48,732 bases of DNA, from positions 1 to 48,732 of the forward strand of contig CALVNG010000010.1 of the NCBI GenBank assembly GCA_944349545.1. The letters are read 5' to 3'. Under the pieces are notes generated by a model. The model ran no database searches, was not told where the DNA came from, and was given only the letters and a program-made list of their open reading frames with translations. Positions 16,537-24,754 of this stretch are shown in pieces. This DNA is from an uncultured Eubacteriales bacterium (GTDB taxonomy: Bacteria > Bacillota > Clostridia > Christensenellales > Aristaeellaceae). Within the stretch, counting starts at the first letter, position 1. Each line of letters begins with the position of its first letter. The translations under genes and the position numbers were made by a program.

Positions 16537-16636
16537 CCTTATCTGCCAGCGTATGCACGCTGCGGGATTTGCCACCATGCATCTCTGCCGGTTGGCGGGT
16601 GTCATCGGGCCCGTCCCTCGACCGCTCTCTATAAGG
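16537..16636 (-). ncRNA. SAM-I riboswitch (S-box) aptamer
   Basis: The leader of metK on the minus strand carries the S-box core in order: CTTAT opening the P1 stem, AGAG, GGTCGAGGGA, GGCCCGATGA, CCCGCCAACC, TGGTGGCAAATCCC and the closing ATAAG. P1 pairs about 16631-16636 with 16537-16542. The loops match the SAM-I consensus closely. Confidence 0.93.
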
Positions 16637-16654
16637 TATTTGGTTGTCAATGCT

Positions 16655-16683
16655 ATTGTATGGGTTTTTCCGCCCCGCGTCAA
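16655..16683 (-). promoter_or_regulatory. metK promoter
   Basis: On the minus strand TTGACG (16678-16683) and TACAAT (16655-16660) are 17 bp apart, 19 bp upstream of the riboswitch. Confidence 0.85.
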
Positions 16684-16710
16684 TCCCCGCGACAAAATAT
16701 TTTCTGAGGA

Positions 16711-17127
16711 TTACCACAGGGCCTCTTCGGCCGCAAGAAACGGAACCTCCGCCACGTCGCTCGCGCCCAGCATCGCCGCCGCGTCGCCGCCCGCCTGGGT
16801 GACGCAGTCCGCCACTGCGGCCAGGATGGCGGTGCTGGTCACGGTCGCGCCGGCGATGGCGTCCACCGCGAGGGTCTGTCCCTCCACGATCAGATCGGGA
16901 AGGCTCTCGATGGCGGGCTCGCAGATGCCCTCGGTTTCGGAATGCTCAAGGATGGTAACGGAGGCGATCTGCGTTTCGTCAAACGTCACCTCCACGGTCA
17001 GGCCGCCGCCGCTGCCCTGGGCCGTCGCCATATAGACGCCCGGCAGATAAAAGGTTTCGGCCAGCGCGGGCATGGCTGCCGTCAGCGCGCAAACGCACAG
17101 CAGCATGGAAAAAAACCGTCTGGACAT
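16711..17127 (-). CDS. Secreted FMN-binding domain protein
   Basis: 138 residues. Residues 1-23 are a signal peptide (Leu-Cys-Val-Cys hydrophobic core, Ala-Leu-Ala end). The rest is an FMN_bind domain: Gly-Val-Tyr-Met-Ala-Thr-Ala-Gln-Gly-Ser-Gly-Gly near the start, an acidic Glu-x-x-x-Glu-Thr helix, and Val-Asp-Ala-Ile-Ala-Gly-Ala-Thr-Val-Thr-Ser. The last is the motif whose threonine is covalently flavinylated in relatives such as NqrC; the usual Ser before Gly-Ala-Thr is Ala here. No membrane anchor, so it should act outside the membrane, probably as an electron carrier. Start at 17127 with GGAGG nine nt upstream. No ApbE flavin transferase is in the window. Confidence 0.8.
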   Translation of the reverse strand: MSRRFFSMLLCVCALTAAMPALAETFYLPGVYMATAQGSGGGLTVEVTFDETQIASVTILEHSETEGICEPAIESLPDLIVEGQTLAVDAIAGATVTSTAILAAVADCVTQAGGDAAAMLGASDVAEVPFLAAEEALW

Positions 17128-17255
17128 AAGGAAATTCCTCCTTTCTGGAAAATGGGAATGCCCGGTATGCCAAGGCAAACCAGCAAGCACTTTATCACGT
17201 CTCCCCCACCTTTGTCAAATTTCGTCTGAAAATCCCCGTCCCCTCGCGCGGCTTA

Positions 17256-17284
17256 TTGACACCACCTGGCGTTTCCTCTATAAT
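17256..17284 (+). promoter_or_regulatory. alaS promoter
   Basis: A perfect TTGACA (17256-17261) and TATAAT (17279-17284) with 17 bp between, 85 bp before the start codon. No T-box motif is seen in the leader. Confidence 0.9.
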
Positions 17285-17368
17285 TGGGAAAGCCTGTGTG
17301 TGCGCCGCTCTGGCGGCCTTGCGATACGAGCGCCACCACCCGCATTTTGCAAGAAGGAGAGACCACTG

Positions 17369-19168
17369 ATGAAGACCTACCATTCCTCCGAGCTGCGCTC
17401 GATGTTCCTGAAGTTTTTCAAGGACCATGGCCATGCCGTGATTTCCAGCGCGTCGGTGATTCCCGAAAACGACCCGACGGTGCTGTTCACCACCGCAGGC
17501 ATGCATCCGCTGGTGCCCTACCTGATGGGCGCGAAGCACCCCGCGGGCAACCGCCTGACGGACGTGCAGAAGTGCGTTCGCACCGGCGATATCGAGGACG
17601 TGGGCGATTTCAGCCACCTCACCTTCTTTGAGATGCTGGGCAACTGGTCGCTGGGCGACTATTTCAAGGAGCAGATGATTCCCTGGAGCTGGGAGTTCCT
17701 CACCAGCCCGGAATACCTGGGCCTGCCCAAGGACCGTCTGGCCTTCTCGGTGTTCGCGGGCGACGCGGACTGCCCCCGCGACGAGGAGAGCGCGCAGCTG
17801 TGGAGAGACTGCGGCGTGGCGGACGACCACATCTTCTTCCTGCCCAAGGAGAACAACTGGTGGGGCCCGGCGGGCATCACCGGCCCCTGCGGCCCGGATA
17901 CCGAGATGTTCATCATCACCGACAAGGAGCCCTGCGGCCCGGACTGCTCGCCCGCCTGCTCCTGCGGCCGGTATCTGGAAATCTGGAACGACGTGTTCAT
18001 GCAGTACAACAAAAAGGCCGACGGCACCTTCGAGCCGCTGGCCCAGAAGAACGTGGACACCGGCATGGGCCTGGAGCGCACCATCTGCGTGCTCAACGGC
18101 AAAAAGAGCGTGTATGAAACCGACCTCTTCGCCGATATCCTCCAGAAGATCAGCGAGCTCAGCGGCAAGGAATACGGCAGCGACGATGAAACCACCCGCG
18201 CCTTCCGCATCATCGCCGACCATATGCGCACCTCGACCTTCATCATGGGCGACGACCGCGGCGTGAGCCCCTCCAACGTGGACCAGGGCTATGTGCTCAG
18301 GCGTCTCATCCGCCGCGCGGTGCGCTACGGCATGGGCATAGGCATGCCCGAGGGCTTCACCGGCGAGGTGGCCAAGGTTATCATCGAGCAGTACAAGGAC
18401 GTCTACCCCGAGCTCAAGCGCAACGAGGCCTTTGTGCTCGAGCAGCTCTCTCTGGAGGAGAGCCGCTTCGCCCGCACCCTCAAGCAGGGCAACCGCGAGT
18501 TTGAGAAGCTGGTGGAGAAGGTGCAGGACGGCCAGATCGACGGCGTGAGCGCCTTCCACCTCTACGATACCTACGGCTTCCCCGTGGAGATGACGCAGGA
18601 GCTGGCCCGCGAGCGCGGCCTGACGGTGGACATGGACGGCTTCCACGAGTGCTTCCGCAAGCACCAGGCCACCAGCCAGGCGGGCGCGGAGCAGCGCTTC
18701 AAGGGCGGCCTGGCCGACCACAGCGAGCAGAGCGCGCGCCTGCACACCGCCACGCACCTGATGCACGCGGCGCTTCGCAAGGTGCTGGGCCCGGAGGTGG
18801 CCCAGAAGGGCTCCAACATCACCGCCGAGCGTCTGCGCTTCGACTTCTCCTTCGGCCGCAAGATGACCAAGGAGGAGCTGGCCGAGGTGGAGCGGCTGGT
18901 CAACGAGGCCATCGAGAGCCACACCCCCATCACCTGCGAGGAGATGACCGTGGCCCAGGCCAAGGAGCAGGGCGCCATCGGCCTGTTCGAATCCAAGTAC
19001 GGCGAGCAGGTGAAGGTCTACACCATGGGCCCCTACAGCAAGGAGATCTGCGGCGGCCCTCACGCTCAGAACACGGGCGATCTGGTCAGCTTCAAGATCA
19101 AGAAGGAAGAAAGCTCCTCCGCGGGCGTGCGGCGCATCAAGGCCGTCATCGGGGCCAAGGCGGAGTGA
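17369..19168 (+). CDS. alaS: Alanine--tRNA ligase, short form without the C-terminal domain
   Basis: 599 residues against about 870 in the usual enzyme. The class II catalytic domain is intact (Phe-Thr-Thr-Ala-Gly-Met, Gly-Asp-Ile-Glu-Asp-Val-Gly, Phe-Phe-Glu-Met-Leu-Gly-Asn-Trp-Ser). The editing domain is present with His-Thr-Ala-Thr-His at 458-462 and Cys-Gly-Gly-Pro-His at 561-565, where Thr is usual instead of Pro. The protein stops right after Gly-Val-Arg-Arg-Ile-Lys-Ala, so the oligomerisation/DHHA1 (C-Ala) domain is missing. No remnant of that domain follows, and a terminator comes 22 bp later, so this is a genuine short form rather than a frameshift. Such short AlaRS proteins are known from some Clostridia. 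Start ATG at 17369 with AAGGAG upstream. Confidence 0.9.
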   Translation: MKTYHSSELRSMFLKFFKDHGHAVISSASVIPENDPTVLFTTAGMHPLVPYLMGAKHPAGNRLTDVQKCVRTGDIEDVGDFSHLTFFEMLGNWSLGDYFKEQMIPWSWEFLTSPEYLGLPKDRLAFSVFAGDADCPRDEESAQLWRDCGVADDHIFFLPKENNWWGPAGITGPCGPDTEMFIITDKEPCGPDCSPACSCGRYLEIWNDVFMQYNKKADGTFEPLAQKNVDTGMGLERTICVLNGKKSVYETDLFADILQKISELSGKEYGSDDETTRAFRIIADHMRTSTFIMGDDRGVSPSNVDQGYVLRRLIRRAVRYGMGIGMPEGFTGEVAKVIIEQYKDVYPELKRNEAFVLEQLSLEESRFARTLKQGNREFEKLVEKVQDGQIDGVSAFHLYDTYGFPVEMTQELARERGLTVDMDGFHECFRKHQATSQAGAEQRFKGGLADHSEQSARLHTATHLMHAALRKVLGPEVAQKGSNITAERLRFDFSFGRKMTKEELAEVERLVNEAIESHTPITCEEMTVAQAKEQGAIGLFESKYGEQVKVYTMGPYSKEICGGPHAQNTGDLVSFKIKKEESSSAGVRRIKAVIGAKAE

Positions 19169-19189
19169 GGGTTGGAAAGCAGATAAGTG

Positions 19190-19218
19190 GGGGACCGGCC
19201 ATGCGGCCGGTCCCCTTT
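19190..19218 (+). terminator. Terminator after alaS
   Basis: An 11-bp GC stem (19190-19200 with 19205-19215), 4-nt loop, short T tail. Confidence 0.75.
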
Positions 19219-19223
19219 AGCGC

Positions 19224-19367
19224 TCATTTTACCTCGTCCCATGTGATGATGTGGGGAACATGGAGCCTATCTGGGCGTTTATCGTTGAGCAAATCATAGG
19301 GTTGCCCGGTTTCGTTGATGACGATAATGTCAACGCTTGATGTATTCAGCTTCCTTTTTTGATCCAT
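19224..19367 (-). pseudogene. Duplicated 3' tail of the secreted-protein gene at 20750-21832
   Basis: A 47-residue frame starting with ATG directly after the TAA of the gene at 19368-20474 (TAAATG). Its last ~30 residues (Gly-Gln-Pro-Tyr-Asp-Leu, then Arg-Leu-His-Val-Pro-His-Ile-Ile-Thr-Trp-Asp-Glu-Val) match the C-terminus of the protein encoded at 20750-21832. At DNA level about 84 bp align with six mismatches, then a 3-nt indel. It is a fragment left by duplication or recombination between the two neighbouring genes. It has no ribosome site of its own and would only be made by coupling. Confidence 0.75.
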
Positions 19368-20474
19368 TTAGATCCAATTCAGATTGAATTCACTTCGATT
19401 CTTTGAGCTATTTTCGGGATCAAGGATTTCTCCTGTCAAAGCATTTACAATAATTTTCTGATAACAGGTTTTATCCGTGTAGTTTTCGCCATCATCGCTG
19501 AGTTCTACGTCCTTCTCTTTTGCTGAAGAATAATAATCACATTCAGCCACCCAACAAGGAACCATATAGAATCGTTCGTCATCAGACGCATCATTCCATA
19601 AAACATAAGCTAATTTAAGCGTATAGACATTTCGAATGCGCCCCTCATCAATGAAACTTTCAAGAGCGCTGATCGCGTCTTCAACGCCGCAAATCGCTGA
19701 ATTTTCTGATAGCAGTTGTTCAACCTTCACCAATGAAAAACGAAAATGGAAAGATTCTTCATTTGCAATAATACCAATTAATGAGTTTTGCAAACGGTTT
19801 TTTTCTCCTCTGATTGATTTGTCAAAAGCGGTTGACACATGACACAATAGTGGCATGTCGTAAAATACCTGCAAGGCTGTAAACTGATAACTTCCGTACT
19901 CGCGCAATGCCTCTCCGTACTCTTTGGTATTACGATGATAAACCTTCAATCTGTCTCGCATCATTATTTGATCGATGACAAGGTGTTGCGCAATTTCCTG
20001 GCCATAGCAATATTCAATTTCGCTTGTGAAAATATCCCAAGCCTCTCCCAAAGTAACAGGATTGTTTTCTGCGTAAGCAGTGTTGACATCAATCGAATTC
20101 AGATCAAGCATCCATGTCTTGCATCGACCGTTTTTTTGCCCTGGCAGCATTGTGAATGGATTATTGACACCCATCCCCAGGAAGGTTTCGCTATTGTTTG
20201 GGTTAAAGGAAGGGTCCCCCGCTATTGCGGCATACCGGGCTAGTTGCTCCTCTGTCAGAGAACTATCGCCGTCACGAGCCGTCAGAATTGCCGCTTCCAT
20301 TTTTTCCGGAATAGCAATTTCAATATCGATTTCTATACTTCGGTTATGGGCATTGTAGGTTTGTTTCCAATGATGGGTTTTTGAAAATGTGTTAAGTGGT
20401 ATTGACTCTGCAAAAACGGATAAAGGGAAAATAGCGATTAGGACAAGGCTCAACCAACCGAGGAATTTTTTCAT
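19368..20474 (-). CDS. Secreted protein of unknown function (paralogue A)
   Basis: 368 residues. Residues 1-22 are a signal peptide (Val-Phe-Ala end). The mature part has no family signature I can name. It is rich in Asp/Glu and aromatic residues and has two cysteine-containing segments. The C-terminal portion contains Lys-Ile-Ile-Val-Asn-Ala-Leu-Thr-Gly-Glu-Ile-Leu, a pattern like the last strand-turn of PepSY-type domains. A comparable Ile-Ile-Val-Ile-Asn-Ala-Gln-Thr-Gly-Gln is at the same place in the next gene, suggesting distant paralogy. Base composition is much richer in A and T than in the neighbours, a sign of horizontal transfer. Start ATG at 20474 with GAAAGGAG upstream. Confidence 0.7.
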   Translation of the reverse strand: MKKFLGWLSLVLIAIFPLSVFAESIPLNTFSKTHHWKQTYNAHNRSIEIDIEIAIPEKMEAAILTARDGDSSLTEEQLARYAAIAGDPSFNPNNSETFLGMGVNNPFTMLPGQKNGRCKTWMLDLNSIDVNTAYAENNPVTLGEAWDIFTSEIEYCYGQEIAQHLVIDQIMMRDRLKVYHRNTKEYGEALREYGSYQFTALQVFYDMPLLCHVSTAFDKSIRGEKNRLQNSLIGIIANEESFHFRFSLVKVEQLLSENSAICGVEDAISALESFIDEGRIRNVYTLKLAYVLWNDASDDERFYMVPCWVAECDYYSSAKEKDVELSDDGENYTDKTCYQKIIVNALTGEILDPENSSKNRSEFNLNWI

Positions 20475-20749
20475 TGTGTGTGCTCCTTTCTCAACATAGA
20501 ATTCAGAGGGGTTGCCCATCTGGCTTATAGAAACAGGACTACATCTACCCTTTCGCATAAAGTTGCTGCAACTTCGGTTAGCCCTGATCGGAGAAGCTGC
20601 CGTGAAGCGTTATGCAAGCAATGCTATCATACAAGTAATGGCTTTCGCATAGGTTCGAGCCCCCTTTTTAGACGCAACCAATACAGTTGACCATAGAAGA
20701 AATACCTGTAAGAATACCTGCAAGGCCAGGCGGAAAGTCGTTGGTGATG

Positions 20750-21832
20750 CTAATTTACCTCGTCCCATGTGATGATGTGGGGAACATGGAGCCTGTCCGG
20801 GCGTTTATCGTTGTACAAATCATAGGGTTGACCAGTTTGAGCGTTGATGACGATGATTCTGCTCGAAAGGTATCCTCCTCGATCCACAACCGCTTGATCA
20901 GTTTTCAGGTCAAATGGCAGAGAAAGGTCAGCCCGTGTCCTGCCCTTTGCAGCCCAGACAGGCAGAAGCACAAACTCCTCCCCCTTTTTCTCAGGGTCAA
21001 TAAAACACATGTAACCGAAGGAGACTTCATTCAGCGAATAAACATATCCGTCTGTCACCCATTGTTCCAGGACCTCCATGATGCGATCAAATGACAGCAG
21101 CGGAATGTCATCTATATCGACTCCCACCTCTTTGGAAGTGGAGATATTCGTCCAGAATTCTCCCGGGCGTTTGATTCGCATGGCTACCATTGAGTGTGGA
21201 GCGACCGCGCCGTCCTCTACTTCGCCCAGTTCACTTTCCAATTCGTGGCGAAAAGGATGGTTGCCGATGAAATGCGGTATGCCATGATAGGTCGTATAAA
21301 AGTAAACACCCTGGAAGCCGTTCCCATCTGAATCACCATAAGAGCCCTGGTAATACGGAGTAAGTTCTTTTTCTTTCATAAAGGGCATCCATTTTTGAAA
21401 TTCCGCCATGGCAATGGCCGGAGCTTCTTCCCAGGGAAGTTCCGGCGTAAACGTCATATGGTTTTCCAGCACGGGAAAAGCCAACTCATCCATTGGAAAA
21501 TTTCTAGTGATCCCTTTCGCGGTCCAGTCATCCCTGACCACCTCCAGCGATTCATCCAATCCCTCGGCAGGCGGTTCCCACGTGATGCGTACCACAGGCA
21601 CCGCATCCACCTCCGGCACCACAATGGGCACGTCTACGGCCACCGTATCGCCTTTTTCAAGCTGGTTAGGCGCGCCATGTTCGACAACATATTCTCCCGT
21701 CCAACGCTGTGGCAGCGTTTCCCGCAGTTCTTTGATCGAAACGTAGTCGGCTGCGGCCAGCGAACCCGGACACAAGGCCGTCATCGCCGTCATCAGCAGG
21801 GCTGCAATAAGGATGTACATGCGCTTTTTCAT
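20750..21832 (-). CDS. Secreted protein of unknown function (paralogue B)
   Basis: 360 residues. Residues 1-26 form a signal peptide. The mature protein begins with a Lys-Glu-Leu-Arg-Glu-Thr segment, has a Pro/Glu-rich middle and ends with a PepSY-like strand-turn (Ile-Ile-Val-Ile-Asn-Ala-Gln-Thr-Gly-Gln) and a His-Val-Pro-His-Ile-Ile-Thr-Trp tail. I do not recognise the family. The ATG at 21832 has AAGGAGG upstream. It is transcribed toward paralogue A with a 275-bp gap, in which I see no gene. Its last ~85 bp are duplicated at 19224-19340. GC is lower than the surrounding chromosome but higher than in paralogue A. Confidence 0.7.
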   Translation of the reverse strand: MKKRMYILIAALLMTAMTALCPGSLAAADYVSIKELRETLPQRWTGEYVVEHGAPNQLEKGDTVAVDVPIVVPEVDAVPVVRITWEPPAEGLDESLEVVRDDWTAKGITRNFPMDELAFPVLENHMTFTPELPWEEAPAIAMAEFQKWMPFMKEKELTPYYQGSYGDSDGNGFQGVYFYTTYHGIPHFIGNHPFRHELESELGEVEDGAVAPHSMVAMRIKRPGEFWTNISTSKEVGVDIDDIPLLSFDRIMEVLEQWVTDGYVYSLNEVSFGYMCFIDPEKKGEEFVLLPVWAAKGRTRADLSLPFDLKTDQAVVDRGGYLSSRIIVINAQTGQPYDLYNDKRPDRLHVPHIITWDEVN

Positions 21833-21951
21833 ATGGCAAAACCTCCTTGGCAATCGGGGTGGACAGCACCATTGCTTGTTCTGTCTATTATGACAAAGCC
21901 GGGAGGCAATTGGTTCATGGCATATAAAATTTTTCTTTTTCCATACAGAAA

Positions 21952-21981
21952 CGCCCGGCAGTCCTCTCCGGCCGCCGGGCG
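21952..21981 (-). terminator. Terminator after the mgl operon
   Basis: CGCCCGGC (21952-21959) pairs with GCCGGGCG (21974-21981). A short T tract follows in both directions, so it may also act on the opposite strand. It lies 23 bp beyond the stop of mglC. Confidence 0.6.
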
Positions 21982-22004
21982 TTTTGGTTTTCCAAAGGGA
22001 AGGC

Positions 22005-23066
22005 TTACTTCTTGGTCAGGTACTTGCGCATATCAATGGCGCAGGCGATCAGGATGACCAGACCCTTGATGATGTAGGTGGTGTTGCCGCTGATGCCAAG
22101 GAAGGTCATGCCGCTCATGATGAGCTGCATCAGCACCACGCCCAGCACCACGCCGCTGATCTTACCGATGCCGCCTACGAACGATACGCCGCCGATGACG
22201 CAGGCCGCGATGGCGTCCAGCTCGTAGTTGAGGCCGATGGTGCCGGTGGAGGCGCCCATGCGCGCGGCCTCGATGAAGCCGGTGTAGCCGTAGGTGACGC
22301 CGGCCAGCGCGAACACGCCGATGATGACCATGGTCACGTTGACGCCGGAAACGCGGGCCGCCTCCTCGTTGGAGCCGACGGCGAACATGTTCTTGCCGAA
22401 GGTGGTCTTGTTCCAGATGAACCACATGATGGCCGTGACGATGATGGCGAAGGCCACATAGCTCATCACCGGGGTATTGCCCAGACGGAACATGGGCTTG
22501 ATGACCAGTTCAGAGGTATAGCTTTCATCCAGGTTGGAAATCTGCGCCGCGTTGCTCAGCGTCAGGTAGAGGCCGTAGGTGATCAGCTGCGTGGACAGCG
22601 TGACGATGAAGGGATGCAGCTTGAACTTGGCCACGCAGAAGCCGTTGACCAGGCCCACGATGCCGCCGACCAGCATCACCACCACCAGCACGATCACGAC
22701 CGGCCAGGGGCCCATGCCCGCCAGGAAGCGGTTAGCCAGGTCCGCCTTTTGCAGCAGGATGGCTGAAACGAACGCGCCCAGGCCCACCACGCGGCCGGCC
22801 GAGAGGTCGGTGCCGGTGAGGATGATGGCGCCCGCGATGCCAAGCGCAATCGGCAGACGCGTCGCCGTGAGCTGGATGATGTTGACGATGGACGCCGTAG
22901 CCAGGAAGGCCGGGCGCTGAATCTGGATGTAAATGACCATCAGCAGGATGATGATGATCATCGCGTGGTCCAAAAGCCAGTTGCCTATGACGCGCCAGCG
23001 GTCGCGCGCGTCCATTTCGCGCAGTTGGTTTACCTTTTTGTTTACGCCGGGCTTGATTTCAGACAT
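22005..23066 (-). CDS. mglC: Galactose/methyl-galactoside-type ABC permease
   Basis: 353 residues with about ten hydrophobic segments. The conserved Gly-Thr-Asp-Leu-Ser-Ala-Gly-Arg-Val-Val-Gly block and the Ala-Val-Gly-Ser-Asn-Glu-Glu-Ala-Ala-Arg-Val-Ser-Gly loop are those of MglC/RbsC-type permeases, including the Asn-rich early segment typical of MglC. A 30-residue cytoplasmic N-terminus precedes the first helix. It is the last gene of mglBAC, 15 bp after mglA. Confidence 0.88.
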   Translation of the reverse strand: MSEIKPGVNKKVNQLREMDARDRWRVIGNWLLDHAMIIIILLMVIYIQIQRPAFLATASIVNIIQLTATRLPIALGIAGAIILTGTDLSAGRVVGLGAFVSAILLQKADLANRFLAGMGPWPVVIVLVVVMLVGGIVGLVNGFCVAKFKLHPFIVTLSTQLITYGLYLTLSNAAQISNLDESYTSELVIKPMFRLGNTPVMSYVAFAIIVTAIMWFIWNKTTFGKNMFAVGSNEEAARVSGVNVTMVIIGVFALAGVTYGYTGFIEAARMGASTGTIGLNYELDAIAACVIGGVSFVGGIGKISGVVLGVVLMQLIMSGMTFLGISGNTTYIIKGLVILIACAIDMRKYLTKK

Positions 23067-23081
23067 GCTATTCGGCCTCCC

Positions 23082-24620
23082 TTAGACGTATTTCGCAGCC
23101 AGCGTCATGATCTCTTCCTGCGTGGTGGCGTCGGCCTGTACCTCGCCGGCAAGCCGCCCGCCGGACATCACCAGGATGCGGTCGCACACGCCCAGCAGTT
23201 CCGGCATTTCAGAGGAAACCATGATGACGGATTTGCCCGCACGGGCCATATCCATGATGAGCTGGTAAATCTCATACTTGGCGCCCACGTCGATGCCGCG
23301 CGTAGGCTCATCCAGCAGGAAGATTTCGGGCTCGGTAAGCATCCAGCGGCCGAAGATGACCTTCTGCTGGTTGCCGCCGCTGAGGGAACGGATCTGCGTC
23401 TGCTGGGTCGGCGTCTTGATGTGCATGGCGTTGATGGACCAGTTGGTGCGCTCCTGCATGGTCCGGTTGCTGAGGTAGAGGTGATTTTTCAGATACTTTT
23501 TCAGGCTGGAAATCACCGTGTTGTCGCGCACGGACATGATGGCGAAGATGCCGGTGGCGCGGCGCTCCTCCGTAACCATGGCAAAGCCGTTCTTGATGGA
23601 CTCCTTGGGGCTGCGGTTGTGGATGGGATTGCCGTTCATCCACAGCTTGCCGCGCTTGCGGGTGGCACTTCCGAAGATGTTTTCCAAAAGCTCGGTGCGC
23701 CCGGAGCCGTCCAGGCCGGCCACGCCCAGGATTTCGCCCTTCTTGAGCTCGAAAGACACGTCCTTGAGCCCGGAGTACATGGCCGTGAGATCCTCCACCT
23801 TGAGGACCACGTCGCTCCCCACCTCATAGTCCTTCGGGGGGAAGCGGTTGGTCAGCTCGCGGCCCACCATGAGGCGGATGATCTCGTTCATGGTGAGCTC
23901 CTTTGCGGGACGCGTGGCAATCCACTGACCGTCGCGCATGATGGTGACCTCGTCGGAGATTCGCAGAATCTCCTCCATTTTGTGGGAGATATAGACGATG
24001 CCGCAGCCGCGGTCGCGCAGCATGTTGATGATTCGGAAAAGATGCTCTACTTCCTGCTCGGTCAGCGAGGAGGTCGGCTCGTCAAAGACGATGACCTTGG
24101 CGTTGAAGGATACCGCCTTGGCGATTTCCACCATCTGCCGCTGCGATACGGGCATGGTGCTCATGATGGTCTTGGGATTGACGCTGATGCCCAGCTCCTC
24201 AAAGACCTTCATGGTATCGGCGTACATCTGCTTTTCCGAAATGGCGGGGGTTCCCTTGATCTTGGGATAGCGACCCAGCCAGATATTGTCCATTACGTTG
24301 CGGCGCAGGGCCTGGTTGAGCTCCTGATGCACCATGGCGACGCCGTTGTCCAGCGCCTCGCGCGAGGAGCGGAAGTTGACCTCCTTGCCGTCGAGAAAGA
24401 TTTTGCCTTCGTCCTTGTTGTAGATTCCGAAGAGGCACTTCATCAGGGTGGATTTTCCGGCGCCGTTTTCGCCCATCAACGCATGGACCGTACCCGCCTT
24501 CACCGTAAGGGATACGTTGTCCAGCGCCTTTACGCCCGGAAAGCTCTTGCTGATGTGCTCCATCTGCAACAGTTCGCGCTTGGGGGCGCCGTCAGTGGTG
24601 CGAGTCGCCTGTTGTTCCAT
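23082..24620 (-). CDS. mglA: Galactose/methyl-galactoside import ATPase, double NBD
   Basis: 512 residues with two nucleotide-binding domains. The first has Gly-Glu-Asn-Gly-Ala-Gly-Lys-Ser-Thr, Pro-Val-Ser-Gln-Arg-Gln and Val-Phe-Asp-Glu-Pro-Thr-Ser-Ser-Leu. The second has Leu-Ser-Gly-Gly-Asn-Gln-Gln-Lys and [10 protein letters not shown] with a degenerate Walker A, the normal pattern for monosaccharide importers. The ATG at 24620 is preceded by a purine-rich GGAAGGAGAGGGCGGAG. A hairpin separates it from mglB. Confidence 0.9.
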   Translation of the reverse strand: MEQQATRTTDGAPKRELLQMEHISKSFPGVKALDNVSLTVKAGTVHALMGENGAGKSTLMKCLFGIYNKDEGKIFLDGKEVNFRSSREALDNGVAMVHQELNQALRRNVMDNIWLGRYPKIKGTPAISEKQMYADTMKVFEELGISVNPKTIMSTMPVSQRQMVEIAKAVSFNAKVIVFDEPTSSLTEQEVEHLFRIINMLRDRGCGIVYISHKMEEILRISDEVTIMRDGQWIATRPAKELTMNEIIRLMVGRELTNRFPPKDYEVGSDVVLKVEDLTAMYSGLKDVSFELKKGEILGVAGLDGSGRTELLENIFGSATRKRGKLWMNGNPIHNRSPKESIKNGFAMVTEERRATGIFAIMSVRDNTVISSLKKYLKNHLYLSNRTMQERTNWSINAMHIKTPTQQTQIRSLSGGNQQKVIFGRWMLTEPEIFLLDEPTRGIDVGAKYEIYQLIMDMARAGKSVIMVSSEMPELLGVCDRILVMSGGRLAGEVQADATTQEEIMTLAAKYV

Positions 24621-24708
24621 CTCCGCCCTCTCCTTCCTTGCTGAGTTTCCCCGCGCCGGCGGCGCCAAGGGGCGCACACCGGCGGAAACGGGGATTGGTG
24701 ATACCGAA

Positions 24709-24732
24709 GCGGAGGGGCGAACGCCCCTCCGC
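24709..24732 (-). terminator. mglB-mglA intercistronic hairpin
   Basis: An 11-bp GC stem with a 2-nt central loop, 22 bp after the mglB stop. No T run follows on the minus strand, so it more likely protects the mglB message or attenuates than fully terminates. Confidence 0.6.
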
Positions 24733-24754
24733 CAATGGTCCGACCGATCTGATT

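Noticed and set aside
17285-17368. T-box leader before alaS
   Set aside because: No conserved T-box sequence or antiterminator is visible; only a small hairpin.
17195-19063. 622-codon open frame antisense to alaS
   Set aside because: It is a composition artefact; the alaS reading has all class II motifs.
19169-19223. Possible frameshift that would restore the AlaRS C-terminal domain
   Set aside because: The segment after the stop is a terminator followed by an unrelated gene fragment; no DHHA1-like sequence was found.
20651-20665. A tRNA T-arm-like sequence (GGTTCGAGCCCCC)
   Set aside because: No D arm, anticodon arm or acceptor stem can be drawn around it.
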